Position numbers and translations under genes: made by a program. DNA of 64,000 bases from Anaerolineae bacterium (GTDB lineage Bacteria; Chloroflexota; Anaerolineae; 4572-78; J111), in the NCBI GenBank assembly GCA_022071955.1, contig JAJVIM010000020.1, positions 186,001-250,000 of the forward strand, read 5' to 3'. Each line of letters begins with the position of its first letter. Within the stretch, counting starts at the first letter, position 1. The notes below the pieces were generated by a model that did not search any database, was not told where the DNA came from, and was given only the letters and a program-made list of their open reading frames with translations. This document shows positions 35,045 through 45,300 of this stretch, piece after piece.

Positions 35045-38000
35045 ATGAAAACAAAATATCCGATGCGCGTGGCTATTTTTGATCAAATGGTATCTGCCGG
35101 CGGGATACGCCGTTTTACGCTGGCCATGCTGCAAAGCTGGCTGAAGTTGACCCGGCCAGAAGAATATCATTTTACCCTGTTTTGGCCAGAGAACGATACA
35201 GCTGGAGTTTCTCTGGGTTTTCCGTTTGAGATTGATCCGCAACATTTAACTATTATTCAGTTGCCAAAGTTGGCCCCCGGCGACGGCATTACCTGGTTAT
35301 CGCAGCACAGCCATAAGTTTGATCTGATCTATTTTCCAACTACCGTCGGCCTGTTACGATCTGACCAGGATTTGAACCTGGCCGCGCCTTGTGTGGTCAC
35401 CCTGCACGACCTGGCGCATGAGCAAACTGAAGCCTGGGGGGCTATGACGTCCGAGGCGCGCCGTGAAAATCGTCAATGGGCCCACAGCGCCAACGGAATC
35501 ATTTTTTCGTCCGATTATATTCGGGATGAGGCAACGCGTCTGTATCGTATCGACCCCGATAAAAGTTACCGGGTTTACCTGGCCCCGCCATTGGTCACTG
35601 AAAAGCGGGAGAGTGCCGAAAAACTGGCCGCGCTTCGGGCAAAGTACAGGCTGCCCCGGCAGTTTTTGCTGTCACCCGGTACTGCAATGGTCCACAAAAA
35701 TCCCAAAGTAATTATTGAAGCGGTTGGCTTGCTAAAAGCATCCGGTATTTGTATACCGGCAGTGTTTATTGGCCCAATGGCGACAAATTTAATTCCGGGC
35801 GAACGGAACCCCACCGTGTCACACTATCACCTTTCGCTCCAGAATTTGATCAGCCAACTTAATTTGGAACTCAATCGCGATATTTTTATTCTTGGCCATG
35901 TGCCGGATGCCGAACTCCCGGCTTTGTATCAGGCGGCAAGCGCGGTTGTAACAGCATCATTCAGCGAAGCCGGGTTGAATGGCCCTGTTTTGGAAGGTAT
36001 GTGGCACCAGACTCCGGTGATTTGCTCGGCGCTGCCTCAATTTGTGGAGCGGTTGGGTACCGATAATTCGCTGGCTTTGTTGTTTAATCCAAACGACCCA
36101 ACTGATTTGGCAACGACAATCCTGCACTGGTTGAATGACCCGGCAGGCTCACTAACCCGCGTCGAAAACGCTGCCAGGTTTATTCGCCAGCGTTCCTGGG
36201 ATGATGCGGCCCGTGATTATCTGCACATTTTTAGCCAGGTTGCCGCAAAAACAAAGCCAAAATCACCCCCCATCACCTGGGCCGAAGGAATTTTTACCTT
36301 TAGCGGTTATTCCTTTCTTTCTCGCCAAACCATTACTGGCCTGCACCGGCAGGGAGTTCCCGTAGCGGCCCAACCATTTGCGGCTGATGAAAGATTTGTT
36401 GACCAGCTTACCCCCTCTGAACGGGCTTATTGGGAAAAACTGATTGAATCAAAGCAGCCCGGTGGTCTTTATATCTGTTTTCACCCTCCCGTCTTGTGGG
36501 ATGGAACCGATGTTTTTGCTTTTTATCGCCAACAGAATCCTGATCAAAAAGGCTATGTTGGCCTCACCATGTTTGAAACCGACCGGCTGCCAGCCGGTTG
36601 GGCCAAAGCCTGCAACGGCATGGACGAAGTTTGGGTGCCCACCACTTTTAACCGCGATACTTTTGCCCGGGCCGGGGTTGACCCGGCTAAATTAAGGGTT
36701 GTTCCTTTTGGGTTGGATACCACTATTTATAATCCCCGGGCCGTGCAACCGCTGTCTGTTCCGGGTAAAAAAGGCTTTACCTTCCTGTCTGTTTTTCAGT
36801 GGAACAAACGGAAGGGCTGGGATGTGTTGTTAAAAGCGTATTTGCAGGCTTTCACCGCCGCCGATGATGTTTGCCTGGTTATCCGCGCCTACCCGGACCG
36901 CGTCAAAGAGCCGCCCATTCGCCAGCGGATCGATGAGTACGTGCGCCAGCTCGGTTACAACCCGGCCAACATTCCGCCGATCATTTGGCTGGACCAGTTT
37001 ATCAATGAAAAGGATATGCCTGCCCTGTACGCCGCCGCCGATGCCTTTGTGCTGCCAACGCGCGGCGAAGGATGGGGTATTCCTTTTATGGAAGCGATGG
37101 CGATGGGCCTGCCAACTATTGCCACCCGCTGGAGCGCCCACCTTGATTTTATGTCTGATGACAACAGCTTCTTAATTGATATTGATGGGCTGGCCGCCGT
37201 AGATGCCGACCAAACCTTTGAAAATCCATTTTACACCCCGGATCAGCAGTGGGCCGAACCTTCGGTGGCGCACACCGCCGCCCAAATGCGTTACGTTTTT
37301 GACCATCAGGCCGAAGCCCGCAGCGTGGGCGCTCGCGCCCGCGCTCATATTACAGCCAACTGGTCGCCGCAGCGTACAGTAGATTGGGTTATGGAGCGAG
37401 TTGCCGAGCTTGCCGGCCAGGAAAATAAGCAGCCAGCGCCGGCCGTAACCCCGGCTGGGTTCCCCGTTCTCTGGCACGCGCCCATTTTTGACCCCAGCGG
37501 TTACGCCGACGAAGCCCGCAACTTTATTGTGCAGCTTCGGCGGCAGGGCCAGCCCATTGCGGCCCGCGCCGCCGGTCGCCACTCCGACAAATTCCGCAGC
37601 CAGTTGGGTGCGCCGGTTCGCCGTGAGTTGGATGCTGCCTTGCAGGCGTCCGTCAACAATGAATTTATCAGCCTGATCCACTTTCCGGCCTACGGTTTTC
37701 AACGCCACCCACAGGCGCGCTACAACATTGGCCGCGCGATGTTTGAAACCGACAGCCTGCCCCCGGAGTGGGTAGAAAAATGCAACCAGATGGACGAAGT
37801 CTGGGTGCCAACTGACTTTAACCTTGAAACCTTCCGCCGGGCCGGCGTTACCACCAAACTGGTCAAAGTGCCGGGCGGAATCGATACCGACCATTTTAAA
37901 CCCGGCGCGGCTCCACTGCCCATCCCCGGACTGCGCGGCACGGTCTTTGTTTCAATTTTTGAGTGGCTCTATCGCAAGGGGTGGGATGTGCTGCTGCGAG

Positions 38001-40852
38001 CCTGGGCGCAGGCTTTTGTCCCCACCGACGATGTTTGTTTGGTACTGCGCACTTATCCGGTCAACGCCACCGATATTTCAGACGGCAAGGCCGAAATTGA
38101 ACGCCGTATCGACCACTTTTTACAAACCGAACTCAAAATAAACCGCGCCGGTGTGGCTCCAATCATCGTTTTAGATGAACAGATACCCGAAGCAGATTTA
38201 CCCCGCTTTTATGCCGCCGCCACCGCCTACGTTTCCTCCTCTCGCGGTGAAGGCTGGGGCCGGCCGCAAATGCAGGCTATGGCCTGTGGCTTGCCGGTTA
38301 TCGCCACCCGCTGGGGTGGCAGCCTGGAATTTATGACCGCCGATAACAGCCTGCTGCTCAATTTCGATGAGCTGGTAAACATCGACGAACGTATGGAAAT
38401 CCCGTTCTATCGCGGCCAGAAATGGGCCGAACCGTCCCCCGCGCATTTGGTTGAGTTACTACGGGCTGTTTTCGCTAACCCGCAGCAGGCGCAGGCTGTT
38501 GGCCGCCAGGCCCGCGCCGATATGGTGGCCAACTGGCAGTGGCCCGCCATCGCCGGCATTGCTGCCCGGCGGCTGGCCCAGATTGAAACCGAACTGCGCC
38601 AGCCGCCCGCCGCCGAACCCGTGAGCGTGGTTTGGGAAGGCAGCCAGTTTGTTACCCACTCGTTGGCGCTCATCAACCGCGAAGTCGCCATCCGGCTGGG
38701 GCAGGATAGCCAGATCGAGCTGTCGCTGCTGCCGTTTGAGCCGCACCAGTTTGGCCCGGAGGCCGACCCCCGCTTTGCCGTCATTGCTAACCATCTCAAC
38801 CGGCCGCTGAGCCAGCCGGCGCAGGTGCATGTGCGCCACCAGTGGCCGCCCAGCTTCACCCCGCCCGCTGCTGGCCATTGGGTGGTCATCCAGCCGTGGG
38901 AATTTGGCAGCCTGCCCAAACAATGGGTTCAGGTGTTCGCCTCGCAGGTGGACGAGATGTGGGTGCCCAGCAACTACGTGCGCGACAGCTACATTCGCAG
39001 CGGCATCCCCGCCGAGCGGGTGTTTACCGTTCACAACGGCCTCAATCTTGATCAGTTCCGGCCAACTGCGCCGCCGTATCCGCTCAAAACCCGCAAAAAA
39101 TTCAAATTCCTGTTTGTCGGCGGCACCATCCTGCGCAAAGGCATCGACATTTTGCTTGAGGTGTACAGCCGAACCTATAGCGCTGATGATGACGTGTGCC
39201 TGGTTATCAAAGATATGGGCGGCGACTCGTTTTACCAGGGCCGTAACGCTCGCCAGCACATTGAGCAGTTGCAGGCCCAACCCGGCGCGCCGGAAATTGA
39301 ATATATCGGCGCCATTTTGTCCGATGCCGAACTGGCCGGCCTGTATACCGCCTGCGATTGCCTGGTGCATCCCTACCGCGGCGAAGGTTTTGGCCTGCCC
39401 ATTGCTGAAGCGATGGCCAGCGGTCTGCCCGTAATTGTCACCGGCCACGGCGCGGCGCTGGATTACTGCCACCCCGGCAACGCCTATCTCATCCCGGCCC
39501 GCGAGGTGCGGCTGCCGGAAAAACGGATTGGCGATTGGGAAACCGTCGATTGGCCGTGGTGGGCCGAACCGGACGCCGCCGCGCTGCAACTGCTGATGCG
39601 CCGGGTGCTCAACAACCCCACCGACGCCGCAGCCAAAGCCAAAGTTGGCATGGCCGAGGTGCGGGCCAATTTCTCGTGGGATAAAATGGCCGCGGCCATT
39701 AAAGACCGGCTGCTGGTTTTGCGAAACCAACCCATCCGGCGGCACGCCGCGACTCCCGCCGGCGCGGTTGAAACAATGCAGCGGCTGCTCCAACCCGGCC
39801 AGGCCGCACTGGAGGCCGGCAACCTGCCCGCCGCCGCTGAAGCCTTCCGGCAGGTGGCCGAGGCCAACCCAAAGTTTGCCGCCGCGTTTGTGGCCTGGGG
39901 CTCTACTTTGCAGGCGTTGGGCCGGCTGGCCGAAGCCGCGCCGGTGCTGCGCCGGGCCGCCGAACTGGTGCCCACCCTGCCCGATCTGCCCAACCAACTC
40001 GGCGTGATTTATGTGCAACTGGCCGAATGGGAGCAGGCCGAAGCCGCCTTTTGGCAGGCCCACCAACTGGCCCCGGAAGATGTCAACACCCTGCTCAACC
40101 TCATCGACCTGTACCGGGCCGCCGGCAATTATGACGCCGCCAGCGAAATGGTCAACCGGGCGCTGGCCATCGATCCGGCCCACTCCGATGTGCTGCTGGC
40201 CTTTGGCCAGATCTGCGCCGATCTGGGCGATGTTGACGGTGTTGAGCTGGCCATCGAGCGGCTGCACGGCCAGCCCGGCGCGGACGCGCTGCGCCAACGG
40301 CTCGCCGGCGCAGCATCGGCGCCGGTCGGCGACGGGCCGCAGGCAGCAGCAACGCCCAATAACGGCCACCGGCAAAACCCAACGGCGGCCGGGCTTGAGT
40401 CATCAGCTTTTGATGAGCAACTGACGCGGGTGCAGGCGGCGGGTGATTGGCCCGCGGCCATCGAACTGCTCAACGCCGAACTGGCCCGCCGCCAAACCGA
40501 CGCCGACCTGTGGAACAGTTTGGGCGTGGCCTACGTGATGACCGGCCAGTTGGAAGCCGCGGAAGACGCGCTGCGGCAGGGGCTGGCCGTTGTCCCCGAA
40601 CACCTGCCCATCCTGCACAATCTGGCCGACATTTACCTGCAACTGGAGGCGTTTGACCAGGCCACCGGGTATCTCAACCGGGCGCTGCGGATTGACCCCA
40701 ACGACGTGCCGCTGCTGCTGTCGCTGGGCAACTGCGCCATCCAGCTTGGCGGGTTTGATACCGCGCTGGCTGCGTTTGAGCGGGTGCGGGAACTGGCCCC
40801 GGACACCGCCGGCATCGACGAAGTTTTGGCCCAATTGGCGGCGCTGCAATGA
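35045..40852 (+). CDS. Giant glycosyltransferase: four GT4 domains plus C-terminal TPRs
   Basis: The protein has 1935 residues. Four GT-B (GT4-like) units follow one another: about 1-405, 410-800, 806-1190 and 1194-1575. Two TPR blocks follow (about 1578-1755 and 1790-1935), joined by an Ala/Pro/Asn linker. The donor-site E-x7-E motif is normal in unit 2 (EGWGIPFME) and unit 4 (EGFGLPIAE). Unit 3 has EGWGRPQMQ, with Gln for the last Glu, and unit 1 has EAGLNGPVLE, with one extra residue. Units 2 and 3 share MFETDRLPAGWAKACNGMDE / MFETDSLPPEWVEKCNQMDE, showing duplication. Each unit may add one sugar, or units 1 and 3 may only bind (inference). The protein is cytoplasmic, with no signal. It overlaps the next gene by 4 nt (ATGA). 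The first 1.4 kb is visibly richer in A and T than the rest. Confidence 0.93.
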   Translation: MKTKYPMRVAIFDQMVSAGGIRRFTLAMLQSWLKLTRPEEYHFTLFWPENDTAGVSLGFPFEIDPQHLTIIQLPKLAPGDGITWLSQHSHKFDLIYFPTTVGLLRSDQDLNLAAPCVVTLHDLAHEQTEAWGAMTSEARRENRQWAHSANGIIFSSDYIRDEATRLYRIDPDKSYRVYLAPPLVTEKRESAEKLAALRAKYRLPRQFLLSPGTAMVHKNPKVIIEAVGLLKASGICIPAVFIGPMATNLIPGERNPTVSHYHLSLQNLISQLNLELNRDIFILGHVPDAELPALYQAASAVVTASFSEAGLNGPVLEGMWHQTPVICSALPQFVERLGTDNSLALLFNPNDPTDLATTILHWLNDPAGSLTRVENAARFIRQRSWDDAARDYLHIFSQVAAKTKPKSPPITWAEGIFTFSGYSFLSRQTITGLHRQGVPVAAQPFAADERFVDQLTPSERAYWEKLIESKQPGGLYICFHPPVLWDGTDVFAFYRQQNPDQKGYVGLTMFETDRLPAGWAKACNGMDEVWVPTTFNRDTFARAGVDPAKLRVVPFGLDTTIYNPRAVQPLSVPGKKGFTFLSVFQWNKRKGWDVLLKAYLQAFTAADDVCLVIRAYPDRVKEPPIRQRIDEYVRQLGYNPANIPPIIWLDQFINEKDMPALYAAADAFVLPTRGEGWGIPFMEAMAMGLPTIATRWSAHLDFMSDDNSFLIDIDGLAAVDADQTFENPFYTPDQQWAEPSVAHTAAQMRYVFDHQAEARSVGARARAHITANWSPQRTVDWVMERVAELAGQENKQPAPAVTPAGFPVLWHAPIFDPSGYADEARNFIVQLRRQGQPIAARAAGRHSDKFRSQLGAPVRRELDAALQASVNNEFISLIHFPAYGFQRHPQARYNIGRAMFETDSLPPEWVEKCNQMDEVWVPTDFNLETFRRAGVTTKLVKVPGGIDTDHFKPGAAPLPIPGLRGTVFVSIFEWLYRKGWDVLLRAWAQAFVPTDDVCLVLRTYPVNATDISDGKAEIERRIDHFLQTELKINRAGVAPIIVLDEQIPEADLPRFYAAATAYVSSSRGEGWGRPQMQAMACGLPVIATRWGGSLEFMTADNSLLLNFDELVNIDERMEIPFYRGQKWAEPSPAHLVELLRAVFANPQQAQAVGRQARADMVANWQWPAIAGIAARRLAQIETELRQPPAAEPVSVVWEGSQFVTHSLALINREVAIRLGQDSQIELSLLPFEPHQFGPEADPRFAVIANHLNRPLSQPAQVHVRHQWPPSFTPPAAGHWVVIQPWEFGSLPKQWVQVFASQVDEMWVPSNYVRDSYIRSGIPAERVFTVHNGLNLDQFRPTAPPYPLKTRKKFKFLFVGGTILRKGIDILLEVYSRTYSADDDVCLVIKDMGGDSFYQGRNARQHIEQLQAQPGAPEIEYIGAILSDAELAGLYTACDCLVHPYRGEGFGLPIAEAMASGLPVIVTGHGAALDYCHPGNAYLIPAREVRLPEKRIGDWETVDWPWWAEPDAAALQLLMRRVLNNPTDAAAKAKVGMAEVRANFSWDKMAAAIKDRLLVLRNQPIRRHAATPAGAVETMQRLLQPGQAALEAGNLPAAAEAFRQVAEANPKFAAAFVAWGSTLQALGRLAEAAPVLRRAAELVPTLPDLPNQLGVIYVQLAEWEQAEAAFWQAHQLAPEDVNTLLNLIDLYRAAGNYDAASEMVNRALAIDPAHSDVLLAFGQICADLGDVDGVELAIERLHGQPGADALRQRLAGAASAPVGDGPQAAATPNNGHRQNPTAAGLESSAFDEQLTRVQAAGDWPAAIELLNAELARRQTDADLWNSLGVAYVMTGQLEAAEDALRQGLAVVPEHLPILHNLADIYLQLEAFDQATGYLNRALRIDPNDVPLLLSLGNCAIQLGGFDTALAAFERVRELAPDTAGIDEVLAQLAALQ

Positions 40853-42102
40853 AGCCGGCCCCGTTGCTCACCCTCTCCTTTGACGGGCAGACCGCGCCGG
40901 CCCGCTGGCCGTCGGTGTCGCTGTGCATGATTGTGAAAAATGAAGCGGCCAATTTGGCCGGCTGCCTGCGCTCGGTGGGCGATTTGGCCAGCGAAGTCAT
41001 CGTTGTTGATACCGGCTCCACTGACCAGACCGTTGACATCGCGCAGGCCCTCGGGGCGCGGGTGGAGTATTTTACCTGGATTGACGACTTTGCCGCCGCC
41101 CGCAACGAGTCGCTCCGCCACGCCAGCGGCGACTGGATTTTGTGGCTCGATGCCGATGACCGCCTGTCGCCGGCCAATGTGAACCAGCTCAAAAACGCGG
41201 TCGCTTCCGGCCAGGCCGATGCCTATCGCTGCCGGATGGTCAGCCCGCTGGCCGGCGAAAACCCGGCGTCGAACCAGGTTTTTTACACGCTGCTGTTCAA
41301 AAACCATCTCGGCGTGCAGTTTGAAGACCCCATCCACGAATCCGTCACCGAATCGCTGCTGCGGCGGGGCTTGACCATCGCCCACACCAATATCAGCATT
41401 CAACACACCGGCTACAGCGGCGACCCGGCCAGCCTGCGCCGCAAAGCCCGGCGCAACGCCGCCATTTTGCGGCGCTGCGTGCTTGAGCAGCCGCAGCGGC
41501 TGAAATGGCGCTACCATCTGGGTTTGAGCCTGTACCAGCTCGCTGATTATCGCGGCGCTATTGAGCAGTTTGAAATGATTATCAACCACCCCGCGCCGGA
41601 GCTCAACGCGAACAGCCACCTGTACAAAGCCTACATTCTGTTGATGTCGGCTTACACCACGCTGCCGGATATGGCCCGCGCCGAGGCTGTGTTGCAGCGC
41701 GGCCTGGCCCTGTTTCCCGGGCGGCGGCACGGCTGGATTACCGCCGGGATGTTTTATCTGCGCCAAAACCGGCCGGAACTGGCCCGGCAATGTTTGGAAC
41801 GTGCCCAAACCCTGCCCCCGGAGTCTGACGCGGAGGGCGAAAGCTGGGCCGCCGGCGTGCTCGAAGCGCAGTTGGGGCTGGCCTGCCGGGCCGCCGGGCT
41901 GGCCGCGCTGGGCCGGGAAGATTTTGCCGCGGCCATCGACGCCCTGCAAACATGGGTCGATGTGGCCCTGCCGCCGGAACGGGCCGAAGCCTGCAAAATG
42001 CTGGCCGTGGCCCTGCAAAAAAGCGGCCGCCAATCCGAGGCGCTGGCCTGCTGGCAGTTAGCGCTGCAAACACCGGTCGCAGCGCCGCAGGCTTCGTCGT
42101 GA
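40849..42102 (+). CDS. GT2 glycosyltransferase with TPR-like C-terminus, A
   Basis: The protein has 417 residues, and its start overlaps the giant GT by 4 nt (ATGA), so translation is coupled. The GT2 (GT-A) domain has VSLCMIVKNE, the nucleotide-contact motif VDTGSTD, DDFAAARNES and LWLDADDRLS, which holds the DxD-type metal site. The first 190 residues are catalytic. The remaining 220 are helical, TPR-like repeats (LGLSLYQLADYRGAIEQFEM). TPR-bearing GTs often bind protein substrates. Two close relatives follow: one is the C-terminal half of the protein at 42352-45870, and one is at 45874-47688. Flagellin is the probable acceptor by context. Confidence 0.92.
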   Translation: MKPAPLLTLSFDGQTAPARWPSVSLCMIVKNEAANLAGCLRSVGDLASEVIVVDTGSTDQTVDIAQALGARVEYFTWIDDFAAARNESLRHASGDWILWLDADDRLSPANVNQLKNAVASGQADAYRCRMVSPLAGENPASNQVFYTLLFKNHLGVQFEDPIHESVTESLLRRGLTIAHTNISIQHTGYSGDPASLRRKARRNAAILRRCVLEQPQRLKWRYHLGLSLYQLADYRGAIEQFEMIINHPAPELNANSHLYKAYILLMSAYTTLPDMARAEAVLQRGLALFPGRRHGWITAGMFYLRQNRPELARQCLERAQTLPPESDAEGESWAAGVLEAQLGLACRAAGLAALGREDFAAAIDALQTWVDVALPPERAEACKMLAVALQKSGRQSEALACWQLALQTPVAAPQASS

Positions 42103-42200
42103 GCTCAGCCGAACGGCCGGGGGGTGAGGGGGTAGTTCCCCCCAACTTCCACCTTTCTTGAAATTACTATATTTGCACTTTTCAAACTTCGCTCAAAATA

Positions 42201-42280
42201 GGACACAGATTTACACAGAAAACACAGATGAAGTAAATAATTTTCAAGAAAATCTGTGTAAATCTGCGAAATCTGTGTCC
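42201..42280. repeat. Inverted repeat in the gap between GT genes
   Basis: GGACACAGATTT (42201-42212) is the exact inverse complement of AAATCTGTGTCC (42269-42280). Inside, ACACAGA and TCTGTGT pair again, giving a long imperfect hairpin of about 80 nt. The gap at 42103-42351 has no gene. This is a MITE- or REP-like element. It splits the GT genes into two groups. Confidence 0.7.
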
Positions 42281-42351
42281 AGATGCCGAAAGTGCAAAGG
42301 TAGTAAAATGCACCCACAGGAAATGGACTGAATTTACAAGATAATTGCCCT

Positions 42352-45300
42352 ATGTCGCCACCCGACCTGCTCTCAACCGCGGTTCAATACCATCAGGCCG
42401 GCAATTTTGCCGCCGCCGGCCCTTTGTACCGGCAATTGCTGGCCGAACAACCGGCGCAGCCGCAGCTTCATTTTCTGTTCGGGTTGTTATCGTACCAACT
42501 GGGCCACAACGATGTCGCGGTGCAGCATTTGCGGCAGGCCGCGGCGCTGGCCCCCGCCGAGCCGGTCTATCACAGCGGTTTGGGGCTGGTTTATCGCGGG
42601 TTGAAGTTATTCCCGCAGTCGATTGCCAGCTATCGCCGGGCGCTGGCTATCAACCCAACCAACGCCGCCGACTATTACGATTTGGGGTTGGCCTACATGC
42701 AGCAGGAAGAGCTGGCCCCGGCGGCGGACTGTTTTGAGCAGGCGCTCAAACTGGAACCGGCGCAGCTTTTCTGGCGGTTGGAACTCGACGGGTTGTGCCC
42801 GGCGGTGATGCCGAGCGCCGCCGCCATCACCGACTGGCGGGCCAACTTTGCCCGCGCGCTGGAAAAATACCCGCCCGGCAGCGTCAATTTGAGCGAGTGG
42901 CTGGCCGGCGGCGCGCCGATCAACGTCTATCCGCCTTTCAATTTGCCCTATCACGGTCACAACGATTTGCCGCTCAAAAGCCGTTACGCCCAAATTTTCA
43001 GCGTCGATGCGCCGCCGCCCCGGCCGACCCCCACCCCGCCCTACCGCGTTGGCTTTTTAGTCACCCGCACCCACGAACGCATTTTCCTGTCGCTGATGGG
43101 CGGCCTGCTCAATCACTGGGCCGACCCCGAACTTGAGCCGGTGATTGTGGCTCCGCCGCCCAGCCTGGAACGGCTGCGAGCCGGCATCACCAACCCGCGC
43201 GTCAGCTACCGGCCCATCCTGGAAGAGCTGCCGCTGGCCGTGGCCGCGCTGCGGGCCAACCCGCTCGACCTGCTTTATTATTGGGAAGCCGGCAGCGACG
43301 CCCTCAACTATTTTTTGCCCTTTTTCCGCCCCGCGCCGGTGCAGTGTACCTCGTGGGGGCTGTCGAGCACCAGCGGCATCCCGCAGATGGACTATTTTAT
43401 TTCCAGCACGCTGCTGGAACCGGACGGCGCGGAAGCCCACTACTCCGAGCGGTTGGTCAAACTGAACACCCTGCCCACCTGTTTTGCCCGCCCGGAATTA
43501 CCCAACCCGCTGCGTCCGCGCAGCTATTTTGGCCTGCCGGAGCAGGCGCACATCTATTTTTGCCCGCAAAATCTGCTCAAAATCCACCCCGATTTTGACG
43601 CCATAATGGCCGAAATTTTGCGCCGCGACCCGCAGGGATTGGTGCTGCTGCTGGAAACCAAAACGCCGCGCTGGAAAGACGATTTGCAGCAGCGTTTCCG
43701 GCAGTCAATCCCGGATGTGGCCGGGCGCATCCGCTTTGCCCCGCCCCAGGAATTTGCCGATTTTATGAACCTGCTGGCCGTGGCCGATGTGCTGCTCGAC
43801 ACCGTTCATTACAGCGGCGGCAACACCGCCCACGAGGCGCTGGCCACCGGCACGCCGCTGGTCACCCTGCCCGGCCCCTATTTGCGCGGCCGGCTGACGC
43901 TGGGTCGCTACCGCCAAATGGGCCTGCTCGACTGCGTGGCCGCCAGCCCGCAGGAGTACGTGGACATCGCCGTGCGGCTGGGTACCAACCCGGCCTGCCG
44001 CGCCGAAATCAAGGCCAAAATTCTGGCCGCCAACGCCGTATTGTACGATGACCGGCAGGCCGTGCAGGAAATGGCCGACTTCTTTAAAAAGGCTATCCGC
44101 CGCGCCGGGGCCGCACCCGCCGGCGGCCGGCTCAAAAAAATAAAGTTCGATGGGCAGAGCGCCCCGGCCAGTTGGCCGTCGGTGTCGCTGTGCATGATTG
44201 TTAAAAACGAGGCGGCGACGCTGGCCGAGTGTCTGCGCTCCGTGGGCGATTTGGCCGGCGAAGCCATCGTGGTAGATACCGGCTCCAGCGACGACACCGC
44301 CGCCATCGCCCGCTCGCTGGGGGCCAGAGTCATCCATTTTGATTGGGTCGATGACTTTGCCGCCGCCCGCAACGAGTCGATCCGCCACGCCACCGGCGAC
44401 TGGATTTTTTGGATGGATGCCGATGACCGGCTGTCCGCCACGGACCGGACGCGGCTGAAGCAGGCGCTGGTGTCCGGCCAGGCCGATGTGTACGCGGCCA
44501 ACATTGTCAGCGGCGAGCCGGGCGACCGGCTTAAAACGGTGGGGCAGCACTTGCGGCTGTTTCGCAACCGGCGCGGGCTGCGCTTTATTTACCCCATCCA
44601 CGAAACGCTCGATCTGTCGGCCGGCGGAGTGACGGTGGCCGACACCAACATCAGCATCACCCACACCGGTTACGCCGTTGACGAGGCCGGCCTCAAAGCC
44701 AAAGCCCGGCGCAACCTGGCGATTGTCCGGCGAGCGCTGGAACGCGACCCCGGCAACCTGCACTGGCAGCACCATTTGGGGATTTCGCTGCATGTGCTGG
44801 GCCAGTACGCCGAGGCCGCCGAGGCGCTGGCCGCGGTGATTGCCAACCCGCCGCCCACCCTCAGCCGCGAGGTTGACGTGTACCAGGCTCACCTGTCGCT
44901 GGTGGCGGCGTATATCAAAACCGGCCGCCGCGCCGATGCCGAAAACGTGCTGCGGCAGGCGCTGCAAACTTACCCCCACCGGCAGCATTTGGCCGTGGCT
45001 GCCGGCATGTTCTATCTGGATAACGATGACCCGGCGGCGGCGCTGCGCCACTTTGAGCAGGCTGCCGCTTTGCCCGACGCTGCCGGCGAGGTGGGCTACG
45101 CCTGGTCGCCGGAAGTGCTGCCGGTCAATTTGAGTCTGGCCCACTTGCTGCTCACCGACCGGCCGCGCGCCGCCGCCGCGCTGCAACCCTGGCTGGCAAA
45201 GATCGACCCGCTGCCTTTTGATGAGGCCGCCGCCGGGCGCGATTTTCGGGCCGGCCGTTGGGCCGATTTTACGCACCGGCTGGTCGGGGTAACGGTTACT

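Noticed and set aside
38459..40375. 638-codon minus-strand frame inside the giant GT gene
   Set aside because: The plus-strand frame holds clear GT4 and TPR motifs. The antisense frame is kept open by high G+C and codon bias, with no domain-like pattern.
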